From positions 122,871,731-122,935,730 of the forward strand of contig NC_134535.1 of the NCBI RefSeq assembly GCF_050624435.1: 64,000 bases of DNA, in the 5' to 3' direction. Every line of letters begins with the position of its first letter. Position 1 is the stretch's first letter. A program made the position numbers and the translations under genes. The notes under the pieces were generated by a model that was not told where the DNA came from, made no database searches, and saw nothing but the letters and a program-made list of their open reading frames with translations. Origin of the DNA: Tenrec ecaudatus. Lineage: Eukaryota > Chordata > Mammalia > Afrosoricida > Tenrecidae. Shown one piece after another: positions 13,601 through 25,179 of the stretch.

Positions 13601-16600
13601 TAGGTGCTTTCAAGTCTCCATATTTAATTATTTTTCTGGAACTCTAAAATAAGTTAAAGACTCCTCGTCTTCCAGGCATCTCTTTCATCACAAGCAAACT
13701 TTCTAATTGTGTGGCTACCCAGTAAATAATACTACTATTGATACTTCTGTCAGTGGACCCATATTTCCCCCCACATAACTATTGACCTCACTGGTCCCAA
13801 TCTTCTGTCTGACAATGCTTAAAAATTTTTTTTCCAACATAACTTATCACCAGGAAGTAATCTAGGTTTTTCTAAAACAATGGTCTTTGACTTTTACACC
13901 CAATTGTATAAAAACAAAACAAATCAAAAGCTGCTCAAATAAGCAATATCTAAATTAAAAATATCTAAATAAAAAAGATATTTTCAAATGTAGTTATGAA
14001 ATTGTACATTTTCATACAAATTGTTTATACATTTAGTTAGATACTAGTTATCAGTTTTATTTTACCAGTTTCCCATTCTCACTTCCTTCTTACCCATCAT
14101 ATATATATATCTTCCTATTCACTCATCTACTCATCAAATGTTTAATGAGTGTCTATTGATACATACAGTATAAAATATATGACGATTTCTGTTCTCCTAG
14201 AAGTATTATTCTGAAAGAATCTAAGTTGTCAAAAATAGCATCAGTCCCAACAGAAATTAGCATTTATAGAGTTCTTTATACAAACATGCGAATATACTAA
14301 TTGGATTTTTTATCCTTTATTTTTTCTTTACAATTCTCCTCTTAGGTGAAAGTATTCCCAGTCCCGGTTTGGGTTTTACAAAGGCTTACGCTGGTCTTCA
14401 CTCACCAATGATTCTACCTAGGTTCACTCTTTTCCTTCTGGTTGAATTTTGGGGCAAACAGGGTCTCAAATAGCTCAAAAGCTATTGTCAGTTTGGTTTA
14501 TCATTCAGGTTTTAATATGTGAATGTTTGGAAACTAGATGGCTGTTGGAATAAGGAATTATTATAATTATGGCAGAGTTTTCACTCCATCATATGCTCAC
14601 AATATTTTCAATATCAAGTTCCTAACTGTCAGCATTCCAAGGTCTTATACCCACATACGTACTGAAACTATAGCTTGTAGGACTTAAGGCCTTTATCTGC
14701 CACCTTTGTGCACACAGCTCATCTCATCTTCAGCTAGTACGAATACTTCTCTGATATCTACCTTAATTTCTGACAGTGAAACAATGGGCTCAAACAACAA
14801 TGATTGTGAGAATGACACAGGACAGGTAGTGTTTCAGTCTGTTGGTTCATAGTTCCAACTGTGACTTGAAATTGACTCAACAGCACCTAACATCACCAAC
14901 AACACCAATAAATCCATGCTTGGCATTTAATTTTGTTTTCAAAATTCTATTTATTATTTGTGTTTAGAATGAGAATAGGACCCATATCATGTAGGTCTAT
15001 AATAAATGTGTGTGTACGTTGTTTATTATTTAATTTTTTTCTTTGTAGAGAACAATGTAAAAGGGTCAAATTTGAGTGAATGGACAACAAGGAAAGCAGA
15101 CAATTTTGATTATATACATAAAAGCCAAATACTATAACCTAAGAGTGTAGCCAGTCTCCCTTCCATTATTTCTTTCATGGATCACTTTTAGGATGAGATA
15201 AACATAATATTAAATGCATCTGGGTAGATTCACCATAGCTCTTCTTTCATCCATAATTTTTGTGCTATAATCATATTTATAATTAGTTGGGATTTAATAC
15301 ATGTATCATATCATTCTATATATCATATATTTTAATTCATGTAACTGTACTTGAAGAAGATTTTTTGGAAGAAAGCAATAGAAACATAAGTTGTTTATTA
15401 AATCCAATGCATATTGACTTTAAAAACACATGAAAAGCTGTTTATGCAACTGAACATCATATGTACATAATTACATAAGCAGAGGTCAGGTAAGTTTCAG
15501 TTATTTATTACTCCATTGTTTACTTTCTGCTTTTACATGGGCAATATGTGTTTTCCTTTTTACTGTATACTCAGCACTAATGGGGATTCCTGGCCTATAG
15601 GAGCTACTCAGTTAATATTTGCAGCAAATGTTGCCTTGATGGTTAAATACTAACAAAAATGGGAATACATTCCTTATTAGTTCATCAAGTACTATTGCAT
15701 TTCAAGAAAGGAAAGACTACAGATGCAAGTAGACAGGAACTCTGTTTCTGAATTTTGTTTCTTTCCAAGAACACAGATGCAGCCCTTGTCCAGAAAAATG
15801 GAAGTGGCATGGGAATAAATGCTATCAATTTCATAAAGAAAGCAAGAGTTGGCAGGGATGTGAATATTTCTGCATTTCTGAGAACTCTACCATGTTGAAG
15901 ATAAACACACAAGAAGTTCTGGTGAGTAGGTCCTGGGGCTTTGTGTGAGAAATTCTCATTCTGGCAGGTCTTAAAAGAGCTAGGAAAGATTCTTAGGAAC
16001 CAGGGATATTAGACCACTGATTCTTCCACTTACTAGTGGTAGTCCAGGCCCAAGGTATATGCTCATTACTTTGCTTGATATCGTCCATATAAAGATGAGA
16101 CTGTTCACTCCCTTAATGATTTACAATCTTATAGAGCCCTAAGGAGCAGGTCTACTCTGCCCCATGTTGCCATTATGAGTTGGAATTTACTCCACAGAAG
16201 TGGATTTCTAGGAAGGGAATACTATCATGCAGTGCCAGAAAGATAGAAGCAGAATTATTTTCTATTATAAAATGAATATAGCCATCAATTGAAAAAATTA
16301 GCTGAATTATCATGATAATCATACATTTTGATTTCTATCATGTACAGCTTAGGATTAACTAGTTAAGACAAAAATATTGTGTAAATACCAACTCACCGTG
16401 ACCCAGTAAGTTTTACAGGTTGAACATCTTGGTGGGAGCAGAGAGCTTCTTCTGCAGAGCAACTGGTGGCTTCAAACTGCTCACTTTTGGGTAGCACCCC
16501 ATCGCATAACCCACTAGCCCCACCCCCCCTCTGTGCTCCCTCCAAAAACTGAACTCATAGTCACTGACTTGAGCCCTACTCATCGCCACACTGTAGGACA

Positions 16601-19600
16601 GTGTAAAACTGCCCCTGTGGGTTTCTGAGACAGGAACACTTTACGGAAGAAGAAAATCTCCTGTTTTTACTTGCAGAGTAGCTGGTAGCATCTCTAATTG
16701 AATTAAGATATGTCATTCACTTCATTGAGTGACTAAGAATTTTTTAAAAAGAATACAACATAGTATATTTTCTTTTAAACTTCATAGTATAGTTGTAAAA
16801 ATCTGTCAATGGAGCATTAAAATAATAAATAACATATTCTGTATTTAGATCAAATAACAAATAGCTACTAAGTTAAGAATATGAAGAGGCCTTTTAAAGA
16901 AAAATAGGACCCCTAATTCTAATATATTGTATAGAGACCCCTTTATTAAGTCTTAACCAGAACAAAGACAAGGAGGGAGCCCATGAGCATGAAGTCATAA
17001 TGTTATCCAGAGGAATTGTAGCAACATGGCTAACGATAGATGATAGAAAACAAAGTACAAATCACAAGATCATGATTGGCAGCAGATCAATTGATCATTG
17101 TTGCAGGCTGGAGAATAAAGCTGACCCTCTCTGGGCTGGCTAAGCCACACCCAACACACTGCCATTGAGTCACACTCTGACTGAAGGCAGAGCTTTCTAC
17201 ATCATTGGTTTATGGTCAGAGAGAGCTTATTCCTTGTGGGCTCAATTGAAGTCACAATAACAGCAGAACTTTCTACATTGCTGATGTGTGGTCAAAGAGA
17301 ACTCACGGTAGGCTGAATCGAGGCCAAAATAATGGTGTTAGGGCTTCCATTGCAAACTCCAGGATTCTGCAAATCAAATGCTTACAATGTAAGCTCTAAT
17401 AGGATAGAATGAGGAGCCCCGGCAGCATCGTGGACATAAGTTGAGCTGTGATCCACATGGTTAGCAGTTCAAAACCACCAGTGACTCCACAGGAGAAAGA
17501 CAAGGCTTTCTACTCCCATAAACAGTAAACAGTCTCATCATAGGGACAGTTCCGCCCTGTCCGATAGGATCATTATAAGTTGACTCTCCACAGTGAGTTT
17601 GACTTGGAACATAGAATAAGACGAGCTGGAAGGGAGTAAATAATTCTCTGAATTGCACTGTGCATGTTAGAAAAGGAAACATTATAAGTATTCTATGCCA
17701 ATATATGTCAGAGAAATTTTTATTTTAAAGTTATCTTTCCTAGTTTAATAAACCTTCTTTCAGATTCTTTCTTCTTTTGCACTAAAATGCATCTACTGCT
17801 TTTCAGTTTCCAAGCATTTATTGTCATGGGCGTCCATAAAGTTTACTGCCTGTCTTAGTTACCTCGAGCTGCTACAGCAGAAGTACAAATGGGGGCTTTG
17901 GGAAAACAAATTCATTCTCTCACAGTGTAGAAGCTGGAAAGCAGAATTCAAGGCACAGGCTCTGGGATCAGGGTTACGCTTCTGTTTTTCTGGGCCTGCT
18001 ACTGACTTCGAAGCTTCTGTTTCAGGGTGCTCTGGTGAATACGTGGCATGTATCATCCCTCTCACTGTGTGCATGTTGACGTAATCTGGTCTTCTACATT
18101 TCAAAAAAGATTTACTTAGAACACATCCTAAGTTGTTGAATGTAAAATTGTTGAACTGCTTTGAAATTTTCACCTAATTCACCATCAAAAAGTTAAAAAA
18201 CAAACACAAAAAATCCTTACACAAATACTGCCTCATTAACATAACAAGGAAAGTCCATTCCAAATGGGATTTAACTACAGGCTTTAATTTAGAAGTTAGA
18301 ACTCATTTTTTGCCTGGGGGGGGGATAAAATTCAATCTACATCACTTCTTAGTCCTTCCTTTTTCCCACCATGTTCTCCTATTTTCCTGAATAACTCCAC
18401 ATTTGTCTGTAATTCTGCCTACTATATTTTTATATTAATTTTAGCATTTAATGCTGTAAATAACAGGTCAAATATAAATCTTGCCAATATAGCAGATTCT
18501 GCGGCTGTCCACTCTAGTAAATATTTTCAGTGCTTAGATAGGATCGCTATGATTCAGAGCTTACTCATGGCAGTGAGTTTGGGTTGTGTTGTACGTGTTA
18601 ATTGTTATAGTTCTTTGTTTCCATGTGTTATTAGCTAAGGTCCCAGGCTCCCTGGGCAACAGTAACTGCTTTAACTTGATGACTCTCTAACTGACCTAAG
18701 CGCACGCTTTTCCTCTTATGAGGGTTATTATTTATTTAAGCAGGACCCATGTTCTTCTCTTAAGAGTTGGTGTGTCCCTCGCATTGCTCAATAGACCTGC
18801 TCTGACATCGGGAAGCTAAAGGTTTTCTTGTGTGCCTCCCACAGGAGTTTGCCATGCCTCAGAGCTTCTCTGAGTTTTTCTACTCTTATTGGACAGGGCT
18901 GTCCCGCAACGGCAGTAGCAAGGCCTGGTTGTGGATGGATGGAGCCCATTACTCCTCTGAACTGTAAGTCTTCAGACTATCTTCTGTGGATGGTATGTAA
19001 TAGGGAGTGATTTTGTTTGAATGACTGAGCTCAAGAATTTTGGTTGAGTAAACATGAATCATCCATCTATTTTGTACTGTGCTTGTTGGTTTAACACATT
19101 CATATTCTTGAATCACCTATGAAGCAACAAAGGAGACAGATCCTCAGTGTTAGCAAAGATATCAGGTACAGTTCTCTGGTGCTTTCAAATCTGTGTGTCT
19201 CAGGATCTGAAGTCACTAGGAGTGTAATTAGGAGTGTTTGATTTACCTTTGAATGAGAGACATTTAAGAAATACAGGGTGAAGAGGAGGCTGCAAGAGAA
19301 TGTGGGAGCTTTTTCTATAGATGAGTTCAATGAAATACAAATTTTACTGAGACTGCTCTAAGATCATACAGCTTGTCAAATACCAGAGAGATCACTGGAC
19401 CTCAGATGTCTTGGCTTTTTGTGCAGTGAAATTTGAAACATAACTCAAGAAAAGACTCTTGGATGAAATTGAGTTATAATATAAACAGTAGTATTTTGAA
19501 AAGCTAGTTTTTATAATGATTATTTTATCAAAGACACTTATAAAGTAGATTTTAGAAGTGTTCGCGGAATTTTTGAAAGAGCAATGTGATTTACAAAGCA

Positions 19601-20203
19601 AGAAGTGTATTATAATTTAAAACCCATGTTTTAACAAACACCTTTCCGCTTTACATGCTATATAGCAGTTATTCCCCCAGGGGAAAGACACATTTCATTT
19701 AACCTTTCTTAGTTTAAAAATTAAGTAAATGGAGTCACAGAGAAGGTAGGTAACTTTCCAAATGCAGGAAAAACATGTGATGGGTTTATGTGGGAGTATG
19801 TATCTTAGATTTAGTTTAAAATAACTTGCTATTTTAAAGAAACAGCATGTAAATGGAGGGTTAAGAAGAAAGCATTTTATGATCAATCTTTCCAGTAAAT
19901 TAATTTTGAGTCACTAATAAGACAGAATTAAGACACTAAAATGATAACTTTATCATCCTGAGAAGATTGTCCATGTATTTGTGGGTACTAGATATTTTGC
20001 TTCAGAAATAAATTGTGACTAAATTGGATTCCCCCCCCCCCCTTTCCCGAAGGTTTGACATTGTAATAGACGTTGCCAGCTTCAGGAGCAGGGACTGTGT
20101 GACCATCCTCAACGGGAAGGCTTTCTCCAAGGACTGCAGAGAGTTGAGGCGCTGTGCATGCCAGAGGGCGGCCGCAGGAGTGAGGCCCGAGCTGCTCCCT
20201 TAG
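4517..20203 (+). CDS. CLEC1A: CLEC1A (CLEC-1), C-type lectin-like receptor 1A, exons 2-6 (5' partial)
   Basis: Type II membrane receptor of the Dectin-1 cluster, known from endothelial and myeloid cells. Coding exons are 4517-4615, 6641-6817, 15770-15921, 18845-18963 and 20053-20203 (698 bases). They encode the membrane segment, the stalk, and a three-exon C-type lectin-like domain. The translation follows human CLEC1A closely: [20 protein letters not shown] in the membrane exon, [16 protein letters not shown] in the stalk, WLWMDG in the domain core and [15 protein letters not shown] near the end. All junctions have GT/AG and matching phases (1, 1, 0, 2). The stop TAG at 20201 ends the protein after PELLP, several residues earlier than human. 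The first coding exon (cytoplasmic tail with the start codon) should precede 4517, but I found nothing like it in 1-4516, so it probably lies upstream of the window. CLEC9A follows tail to tail. Identity is very secure; expression is not visible from sequence. Confidence 0.96.
5010..5201. mobile_element. SPIN-like non-autonomous hAT transposon
   Basis: Starts 'cagcggttcgcaacatgtgg' and ends '...ggaaggtggagaagcactg'; the ends are imperfect inverted repeats. The inner part ('cataacagtagcaaaatgac', 'atttttatggttgggg') is typical of the SPIN/URR1/OC group. The 8 bases on each side (aaggaagg, gtcgaagg) share five positions, as a decayed 8-bp target duplication would. It lies in CLEC1A intron 2. 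Confidence 0.75.
5540..6060 (-). mobile_element. Old L1 3' region (L1M type)
   Basis: Follows the familiar order of old L1 3' regions: 'gtttgacaaatgtataacg', then 'cctatccttgacctttgg', 'aatcatacagtatg' and 'gttgatgaataatactctattgtgggatgg'. Diverged and without coding potential. Confidence 0.5.
6425..6560 (-). mobile_element. MIR-type fragment
   Basis: 'cattttcaggtgagaaaccagatttagaaaagttaatttgcttc' then 'cacagatttgaatttagacaa' follows the reverse MIR order. It sits just upstream of CLEC1A exon 3. Confidence 0.45.
6641..6817 (+). CDS. CLEC1A: CLEC1A exon 3 (stalk)
   Basis: A 177-base exon after acceptor gattag, with donor gtaagt. It encodes the extracellular stalk, starting [20 protein letters not shown] and ending [15 protein letters not shown]. 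The heptad-like spacing of Leu/Met and the single Cys before the domain fit a coiled-coil or dimerising neck. It carries an NLS glycosylation sequon. Confidence 0.95.
6930..12372 (-). mobile_element. Near full-length L1 LINE, decayed, in CLEC1A intron 3
   Basis: The poly(A) side is the T-rich start at about 6910-6940; the element reads towards higher coordinates on the minus strand. ORF2 can be followed in pieces: reverse transcriptase with FADDM at 8466-8741, upstream palm at 9252-9545, endonuclease at about 10356-10541. ORF1 remnants lie at about 11300-11830 and begin ATGGCACAAGGCTCCTC. A truncated 5' untranslated part ends near 12372 and matches that of the L1 at 56.7 kb. The last part of ORF2, including the MEYY region, is deleted near 7330. 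Many frameshifts and stops, so it cannot be active. Confidence 0.9.
8466..8741 (-). pseudogene. L1 ORF2 reverse-transcriptase fragment
   Basis: An open stretch encoding [19 protein letters not shown], then [14 protein letters not shown], the LINE-1 reverse-transcriptase motif with the catalytic Asp pair. It is one surviving piece of the decayed element. Confidence 0.85.
12488..12765 (-). mobile_element. RTE LINE 3' part
   Basis: On + begins 'gttgttgttgttaggtgccattgagtc' and continues 'gttgcagccactgtgtcaatctcatc' and 'ttgacaacatgtccaaagtgtg', the reverse complement of the afrotherian RTE end. Confidence 0.85.
12828..13016 (-). mobile_element. AfroSINE-like SINE
   Basis: 'ttgccatcaagtcaatgcaa' to 'cagtgcatagtcagtacaccaccaagga' is the reverse order of the afrotherian SINE, next to the RTE end. 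Confidence 0.75.
13017..15769. other. CLEC1A intron 3, distal part, AT-rich
   Basis: No exon seen. It contains an L2-like piece (14105-14215, 'actcatctactcatcaaatgtttaatgagtg') and an RTE 3' end (14775-14915); the rest is AT-rich unique sequence. Confidence 0.6.
14775..14915 (+). mobile_element. RTE LINE 3' terminus
   Basis: 'caacaatgattgtgagaatgacacaggacagg' and the end 'gactcaacagcacctaacatcaccaacaac' match the sense 3' end of the RTE element seen at 63.8 kb. Confidence 0.75.
15770..15921 (+). CDS. CLEC1A: CLEC1A exon 4 (lectin-like domain, part 1)
   Basis: The usual 152-base first exon of the lectin-like domain, between acceptor tccaag and donor gtgagt. It encodes [20 protein letters not shown] through [15 protein letters not shown], with the conserved cysteines that open the domain and the Trp of the first helix (KSWQGC). 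Confidence 0.96.
16387..16690 (-). mobile_element. Two adjacent AfroSINE-like copies
   Basis: 16387-16515 and 16551-16690 both read in reverse. Each has the 'gactcatagtcact/tcaccgtgac' start and a 'gcagagcaactggtgg/gcagagtagctggtag' end. Both are truncated. Confidence 0.6.
17412..17606 (+). mobile_element. AfroSINE-like SINE
   Basis: 'aggagccccggcagcatcgtgg', 'ttagcagttcaaaaccaccag', 'ctccacaggagaaagacaaggc' and 'cagtgagtttgact' follow the full consensus order. Confidence 0.85.
17840..18175 (+). mobile_element. Old interspersed repeat, family not named
   Basis: 'ctgtcttagttacctcgagctgctacagcagaagtac...aaattcattctctcacag...agctgg' resembles a widespread mammalian repeat with that phrase order (L1-related or LTR). 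I cannot name it safely. Confidence 0.45.
18845..18963 (+). CDS. CLEC1A: CLEC1A exon 5 (lectin-like domain, part 2)
   Basis: A 119-base exon between acceptor cccacag and donor gtaagt. It encodes [20 protein letters not shown] and the WLWMDG core motif. It lacks an EPN or QPD sugar-binding triplet, as expected for this non-classical lectin family. Confidence 0.96.
18964..20052. other. CLEC1A intron 5
   Basis: Ordinary AT-rich intron. A weak MIR-like piece lies near 19720-19770. A C12 run at 20031-20042 directly precedes the exon 6 acceptor. Confidence 0.6.
20053..20203 (+). CDS. CLEC1A: CLEC1A exon 6 (lectin-like domain, part 3, and stop)
   Basis: The terminal coding exon. The acceptor is cgaag, preceded by an almost pure run of 12 C (20031-20042) as polypyrimidine tract. 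It encodes [20 protein letters not shown], then the last conserved Cys residues (RRCACQ), and stops at TAG 20201-20203. The tail ends PELLP, where human continues with about eleven more residues. Confidence 0.95.
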
Positions 20204-20579
20204 TTTTCCGGAACCATCAGGCGTAGCTACAACTGCAATCAAAGGCGAATGAGACCAACAAAACGGATTCTTGAGACACTTCGAAATGGGAAAAAAGCAA
20301 GAACAGGAATCCCTGTGTCTAGCTCAAGTAGGCTTGGTTGTCACATTTCCCATTCAGGATCACCAGGCTCTGAGTTTGAGTTGACACCCATCTTTGCCAG
20401 TCATTTAAAAAGCCATATTTCTATAACGCCCAGAGACCCCAGAAGACTATACACTGCTTTCTTTTTGACTTTCTTTGCTTTTTCTTCTCAGCATCTAATA
20501 TCATACCCTGCTTTCTATGCTCAGAAACCCCCTGAAGTAAAAAGAAACAAAGGTGAAATGGCTTCCTTTGCCCAACAGT

Positions 20580-20832
20580 CGTGTCGTTGTTGGTGTTGGG
20601 TGCCATGGAGTTAGCTGACTGTGCAACAGGAGGAAACCCTGCTCAGCTCTGTGCCATCTTGACAACAAACAGTTGCTCTATTTCAGGCTCTCATTACGGT
20701 CACAGTGTCAATCCATCTGGTCCAGTAGTTTCCTCTTTTTCACTTGCTCTCCGCTCTACCAAGCATGATGTCCTTCTCCAAGCACTGGTCTCTCCTGATA
20801 ACATGTCCAAAGTGCGTGCGATGAAGTCTTGG
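20580..20832 (-). mobile_element. RTE LINE 3' end, inverted relative to the next piece
   Basis: 'gttgttggtgttgggtgccatggagttagc', 'cacagtgtcaatccatctgg' and 'tgataacatgtccaaagtgcgtg' are RTE 3' end in reverse. It abuts a sense RTE piece at 20835. Confidence 0.8.
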
Positions 20833-20834
20833 CC

Positions 20835-21360
20835 TCCTTGGCTGAAAGCAGGGAATATGGCGCTTACTTGTTCCTTATTGACTCTGCAAAGGCCTTTGAT
20901 TGTAACACACTATGGATCATAACACACTGGGTAGCTTTGAAAAGAATGGGATTTCCAGACCACTTGATTGTGCCCACACGGAACCTGTGCATGGATAAAG
21001 GGGCAGTTGTGCCAACACAATGAGGGAATAAAACATGGTTTAAAATCAGGAACTGTGTGCAGAAGGGGTGTATCCTTCCGTCATACGTATTCAACCCATA
21101 CGCTGAGAAAATAGTCGGAGAAGCCGGACTATATGGAGAAGAATGTGGTCTCAAAATCGGAGGAAGGCTTATTAACAACGTGTGATATGCAGCGATCCCA
21201 CCTTACTTAACGCTGTACGTGAGGAAAACTTGATGAAGATTGAGAATTGCGGCCTTCAATATGCATTACAATCTGATGTAAAGCTAACCCAAATCTTCAC
21301 AACTGGACCAATCGGCAACATCATGAATACCTTTATGTAGCTCATGAGACATTAGCAATT
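20835..21360 (+). pseudogene. RTE reverse-transcriptase remnant
   Basis: Reads in sense as LFLIDSAKAFDCNTLW, then KRMGFPDHLIVPTRNLCMDK, then IRNCVQKGCILPSYVFNPYA, the RTE/BovB reverse-transcriptase order (A-AFDCVDH, GVRQGCILSP). Frameshifted and stopped. Confidence 0.8.
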
Positions 21361-24360
21361 AGTCTTCACTCTGTGCTACCAAACTCGCAACTAATTCTGT
21401 GTTTGTTTCGGTTCATACGTTTCCCCTTTTGCTCTATCTAGGACTAACTCTCCATTAGAATCCTGATTTCTTATATGTCTATTTAGGATACCACTAATTT
21501 TCCTAGGAATTTCTTCCAGAAAAGAAATCCTCCCAGTTCAGCTCCCTATCAGAATTACTGTCTTCTTTTGAGAACATGGCGCACAAATCTCCTCCAACGT
21601 AATGCGGTCAGTGTGAGCTGGAATCAACTCAAGGACAGTTTTTTTTAGGGTGTGTGTGTGTGCATATTTTTTAATGCATCATTAAAAGAGAATGAAGACC
21701 AATCAGGAGCTCTTCACGGACTCCTATAATAGTTGTTTCAGTTCCTCTTTTCTTTCATTTGATCCATGTCTGTACATTTCTGGTACGGAAAACTTAATAA
21801 TAATAAATATGTATACTGTGAACTGTATATGACTTTAAGATGAATGTGTGATGTGGTGAAAACCTGCCATTCAGACAGAATAGCACTCAGCACTATTTCT
21901 TCTTTGGTTAACTGGGGGTTGTGAGAAAGCTAGGAGGCTTGGATATTTGGGGAAAGAATTTCTTTGACACACATGCCTTTTTCAATAGGTCACTTATAAG
22001 TAATTATTTTGTAGACAACACCCCATGTGAATTTTTATTTCAATTTCATCCTCCGTTGATTAGCTAGGAAATTTCTTCAGTGTCAAGCAAATTCTCTCTT
22101 CATATATTGCTTAATTGAAACCATGTACATTAGGGATCAGAAGATGAAGATTTACTACACTGAGTTGACTGGCTGAGGCATAAAAATAGAAATTTTTTAT
22201 AGTTTCCTCAGAGTTTTACTATTGACTGAAATGAGGGATGGTAAATATGAGACATTTCTCATAACCTATAGTTTATCTAAATTGGTAGCAATGTCCTGCT
22301 GGTGGTATCTAACCTCCTCTTACTTTACACGCGAAGAAGGAGAGGTAAGACCAACAGTCTGTGGCAGGTGAAGGTCACGTCTTATCAATTCTAAAAGCAA
22401 CCTCCTTCTTATGACCCTCTGTCCTCTTCTGCTGCGTTCATTAATTCATTGCAATGTACACGCAGAATCCATAGACCATACTTAGGATTGTGGGATTGAT
22501 TAGGGAAGTCATTGGACACAATTTCAAATCAGGATCAACTTAGAAACATCAGAAACAACTTGGAAGATAGTTCTTGACCAGGACAGCTTCATAGACTCCT
22601 CTCCCACTGGACCCTGGTCAGGGCTTTCTCCAGAAAGTGTTACAATTCCTAGTTCTGTGGGTCAGAACCTGGCTCCAACAAATGCCCAGAGGCACTCCAC
22701 GCTGCCAGCAAACCTCCCGTCTGAAGGGGTTCAGCTTTATTTAGCTGCTTTATTTAGTATAAAGGAAGGAGAGGACACACATGCATAAACAACCTTCTTT
22801 ACAGGTCCATGTCCATAAACAAAGAGATGCATTTACTTTATGTGTGTATATGTATTATTAGATGTTATCTTTGATGAGTGCAGGTTTATATACGATGATA
22901 TAACTGACATGAAACAATAAATGAGGATTACACAGTTAATTATGTATTTATTATTTAAACCTTTTTCCATGCAGAAAGAAAAGGGATAACATGAAAAAGT
23001 TAAATACTCCATTTTACAAATGACTTTGTAAACTAAATTGTAAGATAAGGACATAGACAACATTCACTTAAGTGGCTGGCCTTCCATTAATGTAGGCAAG
23101 TTCAAGGTGATGACGAATTTTCTTTAGATTGAGACCTGCTCAGAAGAGACCAGTTATGAAGGGTGAGTGTTGGACAGTATTCTCTTTCCAAAATCTGGGA
23201 CTTATGGGAAAATTCCACAGTTGATGATGAGAAAGGAAAAAAAATCTTATATCTTTATTCTTGAGCTACCTTTTCTGAATCGTTACCCTCAATCTCCTCA
23301 TCTGTATTGCAAAATTAGCAGAGCTGATCACAAGATGAGCAAATCTTTCCAAAGAACAGAAGGTTACAATGGCACAACACTGTCTCCACAAGCATCGCCA
23401 TCCCCGTCACCGCCCCCAAATCATCATCATTTTTATTATAACAGAAAAACAATCACAAAATCACCTTAGAAACACAATTTGTTGAGAGCAAGTTTCACAT
23501 AAGAATCATTAGAAAGGGCAGCATCACATGAAGTGGTTTCATAAGATGGGGCGACTGTTTCTCTCCCAAGTTTACGTGCCTCGTGGGTAATTCTGAAGAA
23601 ACTGCAGGAAAAGTCAAATGAGGATCGCAGTCTTTCCTGTTACCGATGAGTTCCCCAAAGCACACAATGAGCTACTTCTTTTCCTGAGGATGCAGAACTA
23701 GCTCTCAGGACTTATCTACAGGAAACAAGCCTTGAGCCCTAAAACAGCAGGAAGTGCGAGACGTGTGATTGGCATCTTTTGGGGGGGGGGATACAGGCAG
23801 ATTAAAAACTGAGCACAAGAGCTGAGTAGGTTGTCTGGGGCTGGCCTTGACAATTGGGTTTAAATGCTCTGTAAGGGGATCTTGTGGTTTATTAAGAAAA
23901 CAGAAAGCAGAGCAGTATAATATATTTCAAGTGTTCATGACTCTGTTACAAAGTTTCTTCTTTGAGTAGACTTTTTGAATCTAGTACTATTTATTATTAT
24001 TATACTGATATCATTATGACCTTTTACTTTTTCTATATTTAAAGTATCTTAAATTTCTTCATATCTGTAGGAACATTTTGCCTTCCTCAACTTCCACAGC
24101 CCCACCTTTGTCCCTGGCTTTTTTTTTTTTTTTACGCTAACTGGGAACTCAATGAGATAAACCAATGTTATGCTATTCACTATTGATGCGACTTGGATAT
24201 AGAACCGGTTATGAAAATGCTAAAGTTCAATCTCTTACCTTGATACGAGCACTGTTTTCAGTAGACTAGTGAACTAAAGTTTACTGGTTCAAATCCAACC
24301 TGTGGCCATGGAAGAAAGATTCTAGAACCAAAAAGCTCTAAAAGGTTCTAGAACCCAAAC

Positions 24361-24556
24361 ACTTACTGCCATTGAATTCATTCTGACTCATAGCAACCCT
24401 ATAGGAAAGGATAGAACTTCATCTTTGATTTCCAAAGATTTTTTTTGCAGGAGCACAAAGCCTCATCTGTGTGCTCAGGAGCCCCGAGTGGACTGGAACA
24501 GCTGACCTTCTGTTTAGAAACCCTACTCCTAATTCACAGCATCACCAGGCTCCTTC
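24361..24556 (-). mobile_element. AfroSINE-like SINE
   Basis: 'ttactgccattgaattcattctgactcatagcaaccctatagg' to 'cacagcatcaccaggctcc' in reverse order. Confidence 0.8.
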
Positions 24557-25154
24557 TACAAAGCTGGTAGCAAAGACAGTCCTCTGCTGCCATTCTGCTT
24601 TATAGTACATGGAGTTCCCATGAATCAGTGTGGACTTGATGCTAATGATTTTGGTTTTTAAAAAAATATCTAGGGCCAATTCCACCCTGCAGAGAAAAAA
24701 AAAAATCTCATCCAGAGCATCCGCTTGCATTGTAGTATGGTCGCTGAGGGAGTATGTAGGAACTCACACCAGCTGGACTGTTGATAAAATTCTGACTTGC
24801 AAATACTGCATCACCTACTGCTAGGATGACATCAGCTGAAGGATGTTTGCCTTTGGGTTCATTGTACTTTCTATGAGAGTTATAATTGCTTCCTACCCTT
24901 TTTATAAACATAGCTCCATGACAATACTTTAAAGAGTCTTGAAGACAGTCCTTTTTTTTAACCAAAGAAAATAATTATTGTTTCTCCTCTACTCCAGGTT
25001 GTTATGTCCAGCTGCCAGCTGTGTGGAAAGCAAGTACAGGAGACACCTTATCCTATGCTTCTGTTGCTATTTTTTTCTAGGTTCAGTAAAAACTGGAAAG
25101 AATTCCATTTATTGTTATTCCTTGCACTTAACCTCCAAGTCAAGGGTAAATAAG

Positions 25155-25179
25155 CACACACACACACACACACACACAT
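25155..25179. repeat. (CA)n microsatellite
   Basis: About 12 CA units. Confidence 0.9.

Larger units (their letters stand above)
15922..18844. other. CLEC1A intron 4
   Basis: Holds three or four SINE pieces (16130-16205, 16387-16690, 17412-17606) and an older repeat (17840-18175). The rest, including 16.7-17.4 and 18.2-18.8 kb, shows nothing I can identify apart from a SINE tail at 18533-18590. Confidence 0.6.

Noticed and set aside
20249-20614. 121-residue plus-strand frame directly after CLEC1A
   Set aside because: It follows the CLEC1A stop, has no recognisable domain and runs into an RTE copy.
23167-23469. 100-residue frame with a Ser-Pro and His-rich end
   Set aside because: No homology recognised, low-complexity end, no splice or promoter context.
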